This document shows, piece by piece, positions 45,880 through 56,001 of a stretch of 64,000 nucleotides of DNA (its first letter is position 1; each line of letters opens with the position of its first letter). The stretch comes from Pseudophaeobacter flagellatus (GTDB taxonomy: Bacteria > Pseudomonadota > Alphaproteobacteria > Rhodobacterales > Rhodobacteraceae): assembly GCF_021228235.1 (NCBI RefSeq), contig NZ_JAJQRG010000001.1, forward strand, positions 682,001 through 746,000, given 5' to 3'. A program made the position numbers and the translations under genes. Below the pieces are notes generated by a model. That model ran no database searches. It was given only the letters and a program-made list of their open reading frames with translations, and was not told the DNA's origin.

Positions 45880-48387
45880 TCAGTTTCGCGGTTGAATAAC
45901 CGTCACCCCCACGGCGGCGGCGCGGGCCAGGTCTTCATCCAGCGACATCGGCACATATTCGCCGCGACGCCATAGCTGCGCCATGTCATCATAATTGCGC
46001 GACAGGAAATGCCCGGATTGCCCCGTCGCCAGAATGAACAAGGAACTGTCAGGGTCCGCAAAATCATAGACCCCGCGATAACCGGCAGCGTGAATGTTCC
46101 GAAAGGGCGTGGGATCCTGACCCGAGGTCAGGCCGCGCTGCAGAGTATTGTCGCCTCCACTGGTGGACTGGCGAATATTGACAAAAAACCGCAGTATCGG
46201 CACCCCTCCTAGGGTTTCATGATCATGGGTTGCCTGATGCGCATCCCCCCAGCGCAGCGATTCCAGTGCGGTACCATAGCGTGCCTCGATCCAGATCAGC
46301 GCATCATCCAGCGCTAGGCGAGCCATGTCAGTGCAGGTTTCACGTGGCGCGCTTTGGCGCACATCACACCAGATCCCGGCGCCTTCAATATCGCGGTAGA
46401 CCCGTTCGATAAACAGGGGATCCACCTGGCTGTAGGCGCTGGCCAGTGGCCCCAGGTCATCGGCAATCAGCCGCGTCTGCAAGGCCCGCAGCCAGGCCGC
46501 ATAGAGCAGCGGTTCGGGCAGGTGCTCGTTCATCTCGCCATTCCATTCCGACAAGAGCGACAGGGCGATCTGGCGTTGCCGCGTGCGGCTGCCTTCTTCA
46601 GCGGTTTCGCCGGTAAACCACAGATCCGCACCGATCACGGGCAACAAAGAGCGCGCAGTATAGGAAACCGTATCAAGCTGTGCCTCCATGAAACTGTCGC
46701 GGGTATGGACTTCGCGGTTTTGCATAAGGCGGCGCCAACGATTGATCCGCTGGGTATCGCCCCAAAGGTAAGAGACATGGTTGGGAAAGGGACGTTCCAG
46801 GATCTTGTTGTTGGTATTGCCCAGAATACCACCACGCGGGCTGATGAATTCGGGGTTGGCCGCATAGGGGACCCGCCCTAGCCAGCGGTTTTCGCGCAGC
46901 CAGCCCTGACTGGGTAGGCGACCCTTGCTGTGATGGCGGGCATCGCGGGCCGGAAAGGCACCGATGGTTTTCTGGGCGATGGTCTGCTGATCCGCCAGCA
47001 CGAGGTTCTGCGAGGGCGCTATGAAACCCTCTGCCACAGAAATGGCCTCTGCCACGCGGGAAGCGCGCATCAAGCCAATTGCCGCCGTCATCGAGGTATC
47101 CTGCGGGTCCAGCGCGGTCCAGGCGAGGCTGACCACATGCCCCGGCGGGGTAATGGTCGACAGATCAAACAAAGAGCCGGGAAGAATGGGGCCGTTTTCG
47201 CTCCAGCGCAGGGTCAGGGTGACGGGGGCACGATCCTTGATCTTGATGATAGAGGGGCGGCTGGTGAACTTGCGATAGCCCTGCGGGCTCAGATATTCCT
47301 CTGGGGTTTCAGGGTTGAGCTTTTCGATGAACAGGTCCTGATCATCCAGGTACGAAGCGGTAATGCCCCAGCCCAGATCTTCGGAGCGGCCCGACAGGAT
47401 GGCGGGGATGCCAGGAATGGTGCCGCCGATGATGCCACCGGTGGCCAGCTCCATGCGGGCCAGATACCAGCTGCCCGGTGCGCTAAGCGTCAGATGTGGA
47501 TCATTGGCCAGCAAAGTCCCACCAGAGGCAGAGCGGTTTGGCGCGGCGGCCCAGGCATTGGAGGCCCCTGAATGGCCACGCGGGGGCACCGGAAACAGGC
47601 TGTTGCCAAATGGGGTTTGGCTGTCGGGCGATACGGCGCTGTCTGGCGCTGTCAGGTTGGCATAGCGCGCCACATCGGGAAAGATCGCGGCATATTCCGG
47701 CAGGGCGGTGGTGCCCTTACCCGGCGCATCGGGCAGGATATCGCGTAGCCGGTCAGGATCGGTCAGAGCAAGAGAGGTGCGCGCCCGCAGTACCTCTTCC
47801 TGCAGATGGTTGGAAGATTTCAGCGCCATCAGCTTCATCAGTGCGATGCTGTCGGCGGGCTGCCAGGGCGACATTGGCATATTAAACAAGAACATCTCGG
47901 GCGCGCCGCGCCCCAGGGCCTCTTCGTTGATTTCCAGAAGACGTGCGTTCACCCCGGCAGAATAGGCCTTTAGGGCCTGACGGGTTTCTGGCGACTGCGC
48001 CGACACCGATTGCTGAGCCAGGCCATAAAGATCCAGGCGGCGCAAAAAGATATCAGTCTCAACCGTACGGGTGCCAAAAATCTCTGACAAGCGCCCCTGG
48101 GCGGTGCGCCGCATCACCGCCATCTGCCACAGACGATCCTGCGCATGGGCGTAGCCAAGGCCATAATAGACGTCTTCGTCGCTCGCGCCGTAGCTGCCAA
48201 AAATATGCGGCACATTGGCATTGTCGCGGACAATTTCCACCGGCGCAGACAGGCCTGGCAGGGCGATTTCCTTATCGTAGTCCGGCAGGGATTGCGCCGC
48301 CAGGTAGTAGGCCAGGCCGCTGGCCAAAAGCGCCAGAAGAATCAGTGCGGCGGCAAGCCGAAAGAGCCAGCGAAAAAGACGTGCCAT
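45880..48387 (-). CDS. Penicillin acylase family protein
   Basis: The 835-residue precursor belongs to the Ntn-hydrolase penicillin/AHL acylase family. It has an N-terminal signal anchor (LFRLAAALILLALLASGLAYYL), an alpha-chain region starting APVEIVRDNANVPHIFG, and the autocatalytic junction at Ser276 in GHSGASNAWAAAP, which should become the beta-chain nucleophile. The protein is probably periplasmic. Natural substrates may be N-acyl amides, including acyl-homoserine lactones, but this cannot be read from sequence. The ATG ending at 48387 gives the shortest cytoplasmic N-terminus; a start 18 codons upstream is less natural. Confidence 0.9.
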   Translation of the reverse strand: MARLFRWLFRLAAALILLALLASGLAYYLAAQSLPDYDKEIALPGLSAPVEIVRDNANVPHIFGSYGASDEDVYYGLGYAHAQDRLWQMAVMRRTAQGRLSEIFGTRTVETDIFLRRLDLYGLAQQSVSAQSPETRQALKAYSAGVNARLLEINEEALGRGAPEMFLFNMPMSPWQPADSIALMKLMALKSSNHLQEEVLRARTSLALTDPDRLRDILPDAPGKGTTALPEYAAIFPDVARYANLTAPDSAVSPDSQTPFGNSLFPVPPRGHSGASNAWAAAPNRSASGGTLLANDPHLTLSAPGSWYLARMELATGGIIGGTIPGIPAILSGRSEDLGWGITASYLDDQDLFIEKLNPETPEEYLSPQGYRKFTSRPSIIKIKDRAPVTLTLRWSENGPILPGSLFDLSTITPPGHVVSLAWTALDPQDTSMTAAIGLMRASRVAEAISVAEGFIAPSQNLVLADQQTIAQKTIGAFPARDARHHSKGRLPSQGWLRENRWLGRVPYAANPEFISPRGGILGNTNNKILERPFPNHVSYLWGDTQRINRWRRLMQNREVHTRDSFMEAQLDTVSYTARSLLPVIGADLWFTGETAEEGSRTRQRQIALSLLSEWNGEMNEHLPEPLLYAAWLRALQTRLIADDLGPLASAYSQVDPLFIERVYRDIEGAGIWCDVRQSAPRETCTDMARLALDDALIWIEARYGTALESLRWGDAHQATHDHETLGGVPILRFFVNIRQSTSGGDNTLQRGLTSGQDPTPFRNIHAAGYRGVYDFADPDSSLFILATGQSGHFLSRNYDDMAQLWRRGEYVPMSLDEDLARAAAVGVTVIQPRN

Positions 48388-48502
48388 TTGGGGCTTTTTT
48401 TCCTGTTTTTTGTGGCTTTGGCGTCTTGGGTGCAATTGCACCCCGCCGGACCGATGTTAGGGTATCCCCAACATAAGCCAGTTCAGAACAAGGGAAAAGC
48501 AC

Positions 48503-49375
48503 ATGACAAAAATCGCATTCTTGGGATTGGGGGTTATGGGGCATCCGATGGCCGGGCATCTGCAAGCTGCGGGTCACGAGGTCAGCGTTTACAACCGCAC
48601 CACGGCCAAGGCCGAGTCCTGGGCCAAGGAACATGGCGGCAGCTTTGCCGCCACTCCGCGTGCCGCCGCCGAGGGGGCCGAATTTGTCATGTCTTGCGTC
48701 GGCAATGATGATGATCTGCGGGCGGTGTGCCTGGGTCCGGACGGGGCCTTTGCCGGCATGGCGTCGGGCAGTGTCTTTGTGGATCACACCACCGTGTCGG
48801 CCCAGGTCACGCGGGAACTCTACGCGGCGGCGGCACAGGCTGGGATTGCCTTTGTGGATGCACCGATTTCCGGCGGTCAGGCCGGGGCGGAAAACGGTGT
48901 ACTGTCGGTCATGTGTGGCGGCGATGAGGCCCCATATGCGCGCGCAGAGCCGGTGATCGGCGCTTATGCGCGTATCTGTCGCCGCATTGGCGACAGCGGC
49001 GCGGGCCAGATGACCAAGATGTGCAACCAGATTGCCATCGCAGGCCTGGTGCAGGGCCTCAGCGAGGCGCTTCATTTTGCGGAAAAAGCTGGCCTTGATG
49101 GGCGTGCCGTGGTCGAGGTGATTAGTCAGGGCGCTGCCGGCAGCTGGCAGATGGCAAACCGCTCTGAAACCATGTTGGATGATCATTTTGAGCATGGCTT
49201 TGCGGTGGACTGGATGCGCAAGGATCTTGGCATCTGCCTGGATACTGCCAATGAAACCGGCGCAAGCCTTCCGGTCACGGCGCTGGTGGATCAGTTCTAT
49301 AAGGATGTCCAGAAACTGGGCGGTGGCCGCTGGGATACATCGTCGCTGATCAAACGCTTGCGGGCGATGGGCTAA
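48503..49375 (+). CDS. NAD(P)-dependent beta-hydroxyacid dehydrogenase
   Basis: The 290-residue protein is of the 3-hydroxyisobutyrate dehydrogenase/tartronate semialdehyde reductase family: Rossmann motif FLGLGVMGHPMAGHL, substrate-binding DAPISGGQAGAENG and the catalytic Lys in GAGQMTKMCNQ. It oxidises or reduces a short beta-hydroxyacid in the cytoplasm. It stands alone, so valine catabolism, glyoxylate or succinate-semialdehyde roles cannot be told apart. GGGAAAAGCAC precedes the ATG. Confidence 0.9.
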   Translation: MTKIAFLGLGVMGHPMAGHLQAAGHEVSVYNRTTAKAESWAKEHGGSFAATPRAAAEGAEFVMSCVGNDDDLRAVCLGPDGAFAGMASGSVFVDHTTVSAQVTRELYAAAAQAGIAFVDAPISGGQAGAENGVLSVMCGGDEAPYARAEPVIGAYARICRRIGDSGAGQMTKMCNQIAIAGLVQGLSEALHFAEKAGLDGRAVVEVISQGAAGSWQMANRSETMLDDHFEHGFAVDWMRKDLGICLDTANETGASLPVTALVDQFYKDVQKLGGGRWDTSSLIKRLRAMG

Positions 49376-49410
49376 CTCCCGACTACCGGGGTAAATGCAA
49401 AAATCGGCAT

Positions 49411-49446
49411 AAAAATAGGGCGGTGCAGGATGTATCTGCGCCGCCC
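49411..49446 (-). terminator. Terminator of the YSC84 lipoprotein gene
   Basis: On the minus strand GGGCGGCGCAG and CTGCACCGCCC (49436-49446 with 49418-49428) form an 11-bp stem with one mismatch or wobble, followed by TATTTTTAT. It probably also ends the plus-strand dehydrogenase transcript less efficiently. Confidence 0.7.
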
Positions 49447-49455
49447 TGTTTGGTG

Positions 49456-49492
49456 ATGGGGTATGGGCGGCGTTGTGCCGCCCATACCCCAT
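49456..49492. repeat. Perfect 16-bp inverted repeat
   Basis: ATGGGGTATGGGCGGC (49456-49471) and its exact complement (49477-49492) surround a five-base loop. It lies eight bases beyond the lipoprotein stop codon on the minus strand and has no T-tract of its own. Confidence 0.85.
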
Positions 49493-49500
49493 TGTGTCGC

Positions 49501-50076
49501 CTAGGGGATGATGCGGGTGTATTTTGTGCCTTCCAGTGTGGCACCAATGCGCAGACCTGCCTGACCAAACACTGCGGCAAGTATCGGCGAGGTCAGCGTG
49601 TTGGTATCGGTAGAGATCGAATTTCCCTCATCGCGCACCACATATTCAAGATCTGCACCAGCCGCCCAGCCAGAGGACCGGCGAAAGCCGCTGAGGGCAT
49701 CCTGGGTCATAAAGAACAGCACATGGGCATATTGTTGCGCGCCGATCTGCAAGCCGGCGTTGCCCTTGATGGTCGAATAGTAATCAACCGTTGCCCCATT
49801 GATGCGCAGGGCACCGCGCCCATAGGCGCCGCCGACAAAAAAGCCGGCCTCTGTCACCAGTGGCATCACCAGCATGCCGGTGGATTTTTCAGCCAGGGTT
49901 ACGGTGTTGGGGTATAGACTATACATTTGGCTGAGCGTTGCATCGACACGGGCGTCGATGGTGGCGCCGTTGTTGGTGCCTACGCCATTGCCGCAGGCTG
50001 CGGTGACGCCTGCTCCGGCCAAAAGACTCAGGGAGAAACCGCGACGCGACATGCGGTCAAAAGATCTGCTGCTCAT
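49501..50076 (-). CDS. YSC84/SYLF-domain lipoprotein with Tat-type signal
   Basis: The 191-residue protein begins with a twin-arginine motif (SRRGFSL) followed by a hydrophobic stretch and a lipobox (VTAAC), so it looks like a Tat-exported lipoprotein. The mature part is a YSC84/SYLF domain (EKSTGMLVMPLVTEAGFFVGG, then GRGALRING, KGNAGLQIGAQ), a lipid-binding fold; the Cterminal part is LRIGATLEGTKYTRIIP. Bacterial members are mostly unassigned envelope proteins. The ATG ending at 50076 fits the signal peptide; a longer frame upstream is not signal-like. Confidence 0.86.
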   Translation of the reverse strand: MSSRSFDRMSRRGFSLSLLAGAGVTAACGNGVGTNNGATIDARVDATLSQMYSLYPNTVTLAEKSTGMLVMPLVTEAGFFVGGAYGRGALRINGATVDYYSTIKGNAGLQIGAQQYAHVLFFMTQDALSGFRRSSGWAAGADLEYVVRDEGNSISTDTNTLTSPILAAVFGQAGLRIGATLEGTKYTRIIP

Positions 50077-50175
50077 ATTTCCAGTTGCCTGTCCTGGGGC
50101 GCTAGGGGCGGTCATGCAGCAGGGCTCAAGAATAATATGAGTGCCCATCACGCATGGCACCCCAAGCGGGGTTCA

Positions 50176-50197
50176 ATAAAAGGCCGGTTTTCCGGCT
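50176..50197 (-). terminator. Probable terminator downstream of hemB
   Basis: On the minus strand GCCGG-AAAA-CCGGC (50183-50196) is followed by TTTTATTG. It lies about 110 bases after the hemB stop. Confidence 0.55.
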
Positions 50198-50307
50198 CTG
50201 CGAGGATTATACGCCCATTTCGGCAATCTGTCATCACTTTGACGTCAGCGCCTGATGATGCGGGCGTTTTCTTGCCCTTGCGGTGGAAATTTCCCTGCTT
50301 GCGGTGA

Positions 50308-51306
50308 TTAGCCGTTCAGGATCCGGGCGGCTTGTGGCGCAAAATAGCTCAGCACCCCGTCACAGCCTGCGCGTTTAAAGGCCATCAGGCTTTCCAGCAT
50401 GACCTTTTCGCCATCAATCCAGCCGTTCTGCGCTGCCGCCTGGATCATCGCGTATTCGCCCGAGACCTGATAGGCAAATGTCGGGGTGCCAAAGGTGGAT
50501 TTGACCCGGTGGCAGATATCCAGATAGGCGATGCCAGGTTTGACCATGACCATATCAGCCCCCTCTTGCAGGTCGCGTTCGACCAGGCGCAGCGCCTCAT
50601 CCGAATTTCCGGGATCCATCTGATAGGTCTTTTTATCCCCCTGCAGCGCACCAGAGGCCCCAACGGCATCGCGGAAAGGCCCATAGTAGCCAGAGGCATA
50701 TTTGGCGGAGTAAGACAGGATTGAGACATTGCGATGACCAGCGGTCTCTAGCGCGCGGCGCATCGCACCGATCCGGCCATCCATCATATCGGATGGGCCA
50801 ATGATATCCGCCCCGGCATCGGCCTGGGCCATGGTCATCTTCACCAGCGCCTCTACTGTTTCGTCATTGAGGATTTCACCATCGACAACATAGCCGTCAT
50901 GGCCGTTGATATTGTAAGGGTCCAGAGCCACATCGGTCATCACCGCGATTTCGGGCGCTGCCGCCTTGATGGCGCGAATGGCCTGGTTGCAGAGATTATC
51001 GGGATTCCAGGACTCGGCGCAGTCGGCGGTTTTCAGATCGGCATCGGTATAGGGAAACAGGCAGATCGCCGGAATACCCAGCGCCTGCGCCTCGCTGGCA
51101 GCCTCGGCCACCCGGTCGACAGAGCGGCGCATAACACCGGGCATAGAGGCCACCGGTTCTTCAATGCCTTGGCCTGACCGCACAAACACTGGCCAGATCA
51201 GATCTTCTGTTGTCAGGGTGTTTTCGCGTACCAGGCCACGGAGTGCGGGGCTGACCCGGGTGCGACGCAAACGGGCAGCGGGGAAGGGGGCGACTGTCGG
51301 CTTCAT
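50308..51306 (-). CDS. hemB: Delta-aminolevulinic acid dehydratase (porphobilinogen synthase)
   Basis: HemB condenses two aminolevulinate molecules to porphobilinogen for haem, cobalamin and bacteriochlorophyll. The 332-residue TIM barrel has both active-site lysines (SYSAKYAS; MVMVKPG). The metal-binding segment reads DVALDPYNINGHDG, with Asp instead of the Cys triad, which marks the Zn-independent, Mg/K-type enzyme seen in Rhodobacter. It stands alone and is divergent from the SufBCD-associated gene. Confidence 0.97.
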   Translation of the reverse strand: MKPTVAPFPAARLRRTRVSPALRGLVRENTLTTEDLIWPVFVRSGQGIEEPVASMPGVMRRSVDRVAEAASEAQALGIPAICLFPYTDADLKTADCAESWNPDNLCNQAIRAIKAAAPEIAVMTDVALDPYNINGHDGYVVDGEILNDETVEALVKMTMAQADAGADIIGPSDMMDGRIGAMRRALETAGHRNVSILSYSAKYASGYYGPFRDAVGASGALQGDKKTYQMDPGNSDEALRLVERDLQEGADMVMVKPGIAYLDICHRVKSTFGTPTFAYQVSGEYAMIQAAAQNGWIDGEKVMLESLMAFKRAGCDGVLSYFAPQAARILNG

Positions 51307-51543
51307 CGGGAACTCTTTGTTTTTCTTCTATACCTGTTGTGGGTCGCATGGAACCCAGGGCGCTGGCAAGTGGCACAATCGCCGCGCTTTGTTGGGATGC
51401 TTGGGGTCCCTGCCGCAGTGGGGCTTGTTTCGCCCCTGACATCGGGGGATATAGGCGCGAAGGTGAAGGGCCGAGTGTTGCGTTTCACGATACCTTGCGG
51501 GCGATTGCCCCGCTGCCCCGGCATGAAGAGAGGCGTCTGAGCT

Positions 51544-52071
51544 TTGAGTCTGTTTGAAACCCTGTCCGAGATGATTGATTTGCGGTCTTTTTCCAATCTT
51601 TGGTATTGGATCGCCCTGGCAATCATGTGGTCAACCCTGAGCCATCGGGTGCTGGGGGTGCCCTTTGATATGGTGCAGCGGGCGCGCAAATATGGGGGGC
51701 AATCGGCGCAGGATCTGGACGATATGGTGCGCATCAATGTGAACCGTTTGTTTTTTGTGGTGCGCTCTACCGGGGTCTGGCTGCTGGGCTTGGCCTGTTT
51801 TGTGTTGTCCGGGCTAGCAACCCTTGGGTTCCTGCTGAAGGTAGAGACGGCCCAGGCCATTTTCTTGCTGGTGTTTCCCATGTCGCTGGTTGTGCTGATT
51901 AACCTGGCAACCGCCCAGAAAATTACGCAGAACGACTACCGCGAAGAGGCGCTGTATCGGGCGCTTTCGATCTGTCGTGTCTGCGTGCAGTTTCTTGGCA
52001 TGCTTTGCATTTTTGTCACCGCCTTGTGGGGCATGTATCAAAACCTGCATATCGGCCCTTTGGGGGGCTAA
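51544..52071 (+). CDS. Membrane protein annotated in this clade as SufBCD-associated
   Basis: The 175-residue protein has about four hydrophobic segments (LWYWIALAIMWSTLSH, VWLLGLACFVLSGLATLGFLL, AIFLLVFPMSLVVLINLA, FLGMLCIFVTALWGMY). I recall close relatives in Rhodobacteraceae named component of SufBCD complex, with the same MIDLRSFSNLWYWIA start, but no evidence in the sequence links it to Fe-S assembly. The start appears to be TTG at 51544 (GAGAGG about ten bases upstream); an ATG nine codons later is the alternative. It is followed by mfd after about 120 bases. Confidence 0.75.
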   Translation: MSLFETLSEMIDLRSFSNLWYWIALAIMWSTLSHRVLGVPFDMVQRARKYGGQSAQDLDDMVRINVNRLFFVVRSTGVWLLGLACFVLSGLATLGFLLKVETAQAIFLLVFPMSLVVLINLATAQKITQNDYREEALYRALSICRVCVQFLGMLCIFVTALWGMYQNLHIGPLGG

Positions 52072-52193
52072 GAAAGGCCGCGCCCGGGCTGGCATTCAGG
52101 CCTTGACGCATCTATCTGGCATCACAGCTCTTCCCGCGGCAGGGAAATGGTCAGACAGGGCAAGCGGTCAGCAGTTAAAAGGAGAGGCGCACA

Positions 52194-55100
52194 ATGGCGC
52201 AACGAGCAATCACCATGGGCGGCGCGCCCGAAGGGTTTGATGCCCGGCTGATCCTGGATGAATTGGCTAAATCCGGCCAACCCGTTTTGCATATCGCCCG
52301 TGATGACAAACGCATGGAGGCAATGCGCGCAGCCCTTGCCTTCTTTGCCCCGGAGATGCCGGTGATCATCTTTCCGGGCTGGGATTGCCTGCCCTATGAT
52401 CGGGTCTCGCCCAACCCGAATGTGGCGGCCTCGCGTATGGCCTGTCTGGCGGCGTTGGTGCACCAGATGCCAAAGCAGTTTATCTTGCTGACCACGCTTA
52501 ATGCTGCCAGTCAGCGGGTGCCAACGCGCGATGTGCTGCGCGCGGCGGCCTTTTCCGCCAGGGTGGACCAGCGGGTCGATGAAAAAGCCCTGCGCAATTT
52601 TCTGGTGCGTATGGGCTTTGTACAAAGCCCAACAGTGATGGAGCCGGGCGACTATGCCATTCGCGGTGGCATTATCGATATCTATCCGCCCGGCGATAGC
52701 GGCCCGGTGCGGCTCGACTTCTTTGGCGATGTGCTGGACGGGGTGCGCCGCTTTGATCCGGCAAGCCAGCGTACCACCGAAACCCTGGATCTGATTGAAC
52801 TGGCCCCGGTGTCCGAGGTGATCCTGGATGAGGCGGCGATCACCAGATTCCGCCAAAACTATCGTATCGAATTTGGTGCCGCCGGAACCGATGACCCGCT
52901 GTATGAAGCGGTCAGCGCCGGGCGCAAGCACCAGGGGATCGAGCATTGGCTGCCGTTTTTCCACGACAAACTGGAAACCCTGTTTGACTATCTGCCGGGG
53001 GCCACACTGACACTTGATGATCAGGTGACACCGGCGCGGCTGGCGCGGTGGGAAAGTATTGAAGATCAATATGAAACCCGCAAGATCGCCATGCACCAAA
53101 AGGGGCGGTTGGATACGGTCTACAAACCCGCGCCCCCCGGTCTGCTCTATCTGGATGATGCTGCCTGGGAAGCGGCCGTATCTGACCATCGCCGGATCCA
53201 GCTTCACCCATTGGCGCAGGCCTCTGGGCCTGGGGTGGTGGATGCGGGCGGGCGCATCGGGCGCAATTTTGCGCCCGAGCGTCAGCAGGAAAGCATCAGT
53301 CTTTTTGGGGCTTTGGCCGACCATATTAAGGCGCGCCTGCAAGAGGGGCCGGTGATTGTTGCCTCTTATTCAGAGGGGGCGCGCGAACGTCTGACCGGCT
53401 TGATCGAAGATGAGGGACTGGCCGAAGTCATCCCGGTGATGGATGGTACGCGTATTGGTAACTCCGGTCTGCATCTGGCGGTCTGGGCACTGGAACATGG
53501 GTTCCAATCCGACAAAATGACGGTGATCTCAGAGCAGGATGTTCTGGGTGATCGCCTGATCCGGGCACCAAAGAAACGCCGCAAGGCCGAAAACTTCCTG
53601 ACCGAGACCCAGTCTCTGAGCCCAGGCGATCTGGTGGTGCATGTGGATCACGGCATTGGCCGCTATCAGGGCATGGAGGTGGTGCGTGCCGCCGGGGCTG
53701 CGCATGAATGCCTGCTGCTGGAATATGCCGAAGAGTCCAAGCTCTACCTGCCAGTCGAAAACATCGAGCTCTTGTCAAAATACGGCCATGATGAGGCCTT
53801 CCTGGACCGTCTTGGCGGTGGTGCCTGGCAGGCGAAAAAGGCCAAGTTGAAAGAGCGCATTCGCGAAATGGCGGATAAGCTGATCCGCATCGCGGCTGAA
53901 CGCGCCCTGCGCCGCGCCCCGGCGATGGATCCGCCACCGCACGCCTGGGAGGAATTTTCAGCCCGCTTCCCCTATCAGGAAACTGATGATCAGCTGCGCG
54001 CCATTGAGGATGTGATGGCGGATCTTACCTCTGGTCAGCCGATGGACCGGCTGATCTGCGGCGATGTAGGCTTTGGTAAAACCGAGGTTGCGATGCGCGC
54101 CGCCTTTGTGGCCGCGATGTCTGGCGTGCAGGTGGCGGTGATTGCACCGACCACTCTTTTGGCCCGTCAGCATGCGGCCTCTTTTACAGAACGTTTTCGT
54201 GGGTTCCCGTTGGAAGTCAGGCAGTTGTCGCGCTTTATCAGCGCCAAGGAGGCTGCGAAAACCCGTGAAGGTATGGCCAAGGGAACGGTTGATATCGTCA
54301 TCGGCACCCATGCTTTGCTGGCGAAAAATATCCGCTTTAACAATCTTGGCCTGTTGATCATTGATGAAGAACAGCACTTTGGCGTTGGCCATAAGGAACG
54401 CCTCAAACAGCTGCGCTCTGACATTCATGTGCTGACGCTCACCGCAACCCCGATCCCGCGTACCCTGCAGCTCAGCCTGACGGGCGTGCGGGACCTGTCG
54501 ATTATCGGGACCCCGCCGGTGGATCGCCTGGCCATCCGCACCTATGTTAGCGAATTTGATGCCGTCACCCTGCGTGAAGCCTTGCTACGCGAACATTATC
54601 GCGGCGGGCAGAGCTTTTATGTGGTGCCGCGTATTTCAGACCTGCCCGAGGTCGAAGATTTCCTGAAAGCACAACTGCCAGAGCTGAGCTACATCGTGGC
54701 GCATGGGCAGATGGCCGCCGGAGAGCTGGATGACCGGATGAATGCCTTTTATGACGGGAAGTATGACATCCTGCTGGCCACGACCATTGTGGAATCCGGT
54801 CTCGATATTCCCACGGCAAACACCATGGTGGTGCACCGGGCGGATATGTTTGGCCTGTCGCAGCTCTATCAGATCCGGGGCCGGGTGGGGCGTTCCAAGA
54901 CGCGTGCCTATGCCTATCTGACCACCAAGCCGCGCCAGCGCCTCACGCCTGCAGCAGAAAAGCGCCTGCGGGTGCTGGGGTCATTGGATACGCTGGGAGC
55001 CGGCTTTACCCTGGCCAGCCAGGATCTGGATATTCGCGGAGCCGGCAATCTGCTGGGCGAAGAGCAGTCGGGCCAGATGCGCGATGTGGGGTATGAACTC

Positions 55101-55655
55101 TATCAATCCATGCTGGAAGAGGCGATCGCCAAGATCCGATCAGGTGAGCTGGAGGGCCTGTCTGACGCTGATGAGCAATGGGCGCCGCAGATCAATCTGG
55201 GCGTACCGGTGCTGATCCCAGAGGCCTATGTGCCCGACCTGGATGTGCGCCTTGGCCTGTATCGCCGCCTGTCGGGGCTGACAACCAAGGTGGAACTGGA
55301 AGGATTTGCCGCTGAACTGATCGACCGCTTTGGTAAATTGCCCAAAGAGGTCAATACCTTGATGCTGGTTGTTCGGATCAAGGCGATGTGCAAACGGGCG
55401 GGCATTTCCAAACTGGATGCTGGCCCCAAGGGCGCGACGCTGCAGTTTCACAACGATAAATTTGCCTCGCCGCAGGGGTTGGTTGATTTCATCCAGGGGC
55501 AAAATGGTCTGGCTAAGGTCAAGGACAACAAGATCGTGGTGCGCCGCGATTGGAAAAGGGACAGTGACAAGATCAAAGGGGCCTTTGCCATTGCCCGCGA
55601 TCTGGCAGAGCGTTTGATTGCCGAGCGAAAAAAAGCCAAAGCCAAGGCCCATTGA
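52194..55655 (+). CDS. mfd: Transcription-repair coupling factor Mfd
   Basis: Mfd pushes stalled RNA polymerase off damaged DNA and recruits UvrA. The 1153-residue protein has the UvrB-homology region at the N-terminus, the RNA-polymerase-interaction domain ([17 protein letters not shown]), a RecG-like translocase with Walker [12 protein letters not shown] (about residues 623-633), a DEEQ box at 724-727 and [11 protein letters not shown]. The C-terminal TRCF domain begins near 1005. AGGAG lies upstream of the ATG. With ligA and recG at the other end of the window, it is one of three DNA-repair genes. Confidence 0.97.
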   Translation: MAQRAITMGGAPEGFDARLILDELAKSGQPVLHIARDDKRMEAMRAALAFFAPEMPVIIFPGWDCLPYDRVSPNPNVAASRMACLAALVHQMPKQFILLTTLNAASQRVPTRDVLRAAAFSARVDQRVDEKALRNFLVRMGFVQSPTVMEPGDYAIRGGIIDIYPPGDSGPVRLDFFGDVLDGVRRFDPASQRTTETLDLIELAPVSEVILDEAAITRFRQNYRIEFGAAGTDDPLYEAVSAGRKHQGIEHWLPFFHDKLETLFDYLPGATLTLDDQVTPARLARWESIEDQYETRKIAMHQKGRLDTVYKPAPPGLLYLDDAAWEAAVSDHRRIQLHPLAQASGPGVVDAGGRIGRNFAPERQQESISLFGALADHIKARLQEGPVIVASYSEGARERLTGLIEDEGLAEVIPVMDGTRIGNSGLHLAVWALEHGFQSDKMTVISEQDVLGDRLIRAPKKRRKAENFLTETQSLSPGDLVVHVDHGIGRYQGMEVVRAAGAAHECLLLEYAEESKLYLPVENIELLSKYGHDEAFLDRLGGGAWQAKKAKLKERIREMADKLIRIAAERALRRAPAMDPPPHAWEEFSARFPYQETDDQLRAIEDVMADLTSGQPMDRLICGDVGFGKTEVAMRAAFVAAMSGVQVAVIAPTTLLARQHAASFTERFRGFPLEVRQLSRFISAKEAAKTREGMAKGTVDIVIGTHALLAKNIRFNNLGLLIIDEEQHFGVGHKERLKQLRSDIHVLTLTATPIPRTLQLSLTGVRDLSIIGTPPVDRLAIRTYVSEFDAVTLREALLREHYRGGQSFYVVPRISDLPEVEDFLKAQLPELSYIVAHGQMAAGELDDRMNAFYDGKYDILLATTIVESGLDIPTANTMVVHRADMFGLSQLYQIRGRVGRSKTRAYAYLTTKPRQRLTPAAEKRLRVLGSLDTLGAGFTLASQDLDIRGAGNLLGEEQSGQMRDVGYELYQSMLEEAIAKIRSGELEGLSDADEQWAPQINLGVPVLIPEAYVPDLDVRLGLYRRLSGLTTKVELEGFAAELIDRFGKLPKEVNTLMLVVRIKAMCKRAGISKLDAGPKGATLQFHNDKFASPQGLVDFIQGQNGLAKVKDNKIVVRRDWKRDSDKIKGAFAIARDLAERLIAERKKAKAKAH

Positions 55656-55716
55656 CGCTGCTTTGGATGAATGAAACTCGCCTTTAAGTAAATGTAATTT
55701 ATTGAGAGATATTTTG

Positions 55717-55958
55717 ATGCAAACAGTTTTGAAATTACTGCAATTTGTGGTGTTTTTGCTTTGGCCGCCTGCGCGACAAGTCAGAGTGTTCCAGATCAAC
55801 AGGCGCTTGATAGCTGTTCAGAGAAAGTTGGTTTGACCCAGAAACTGACAGTGGTGACCGATTCAAACGGGAACCAGTCGATCCAGGTCGAACCCGCTGG
55901 ATCAATGGTTTCCGCGCCAGATGCCCTGGCTTTGAAGCAATGCACTGACACGCTCTAG
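55717..55958 (+). pseudogene. Small lipoprotein gene with a frame disruption
   Basis: An ATG at 55717 (GAGAG eight bases upstream) begins a signal-like sequence (MQTVLKLLQFVVF). The continuation with a lipobox, ALAACATSQSVPDQQ, lies in another frame and runs to the stop at 55956-55958. The two frames would join at the T5 run 55753-55757 if it held one more T, giving VVFFALAACATSQ, a classical lipoprotein signal. As written, the ATG frame is closed after about 40 residues and the lipobox frame has no upstream start. It is therefore a frameshifted gene or a homopolymer sequencing error. The mature part (about 60 residues, two Cys) is unrecognised. Confidence 0.6.
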
Positions 55959-56001
55959 ACTGATATTAGGGTGACCAGATTAGTTTGTTAAAAGGCACTT
56001 T

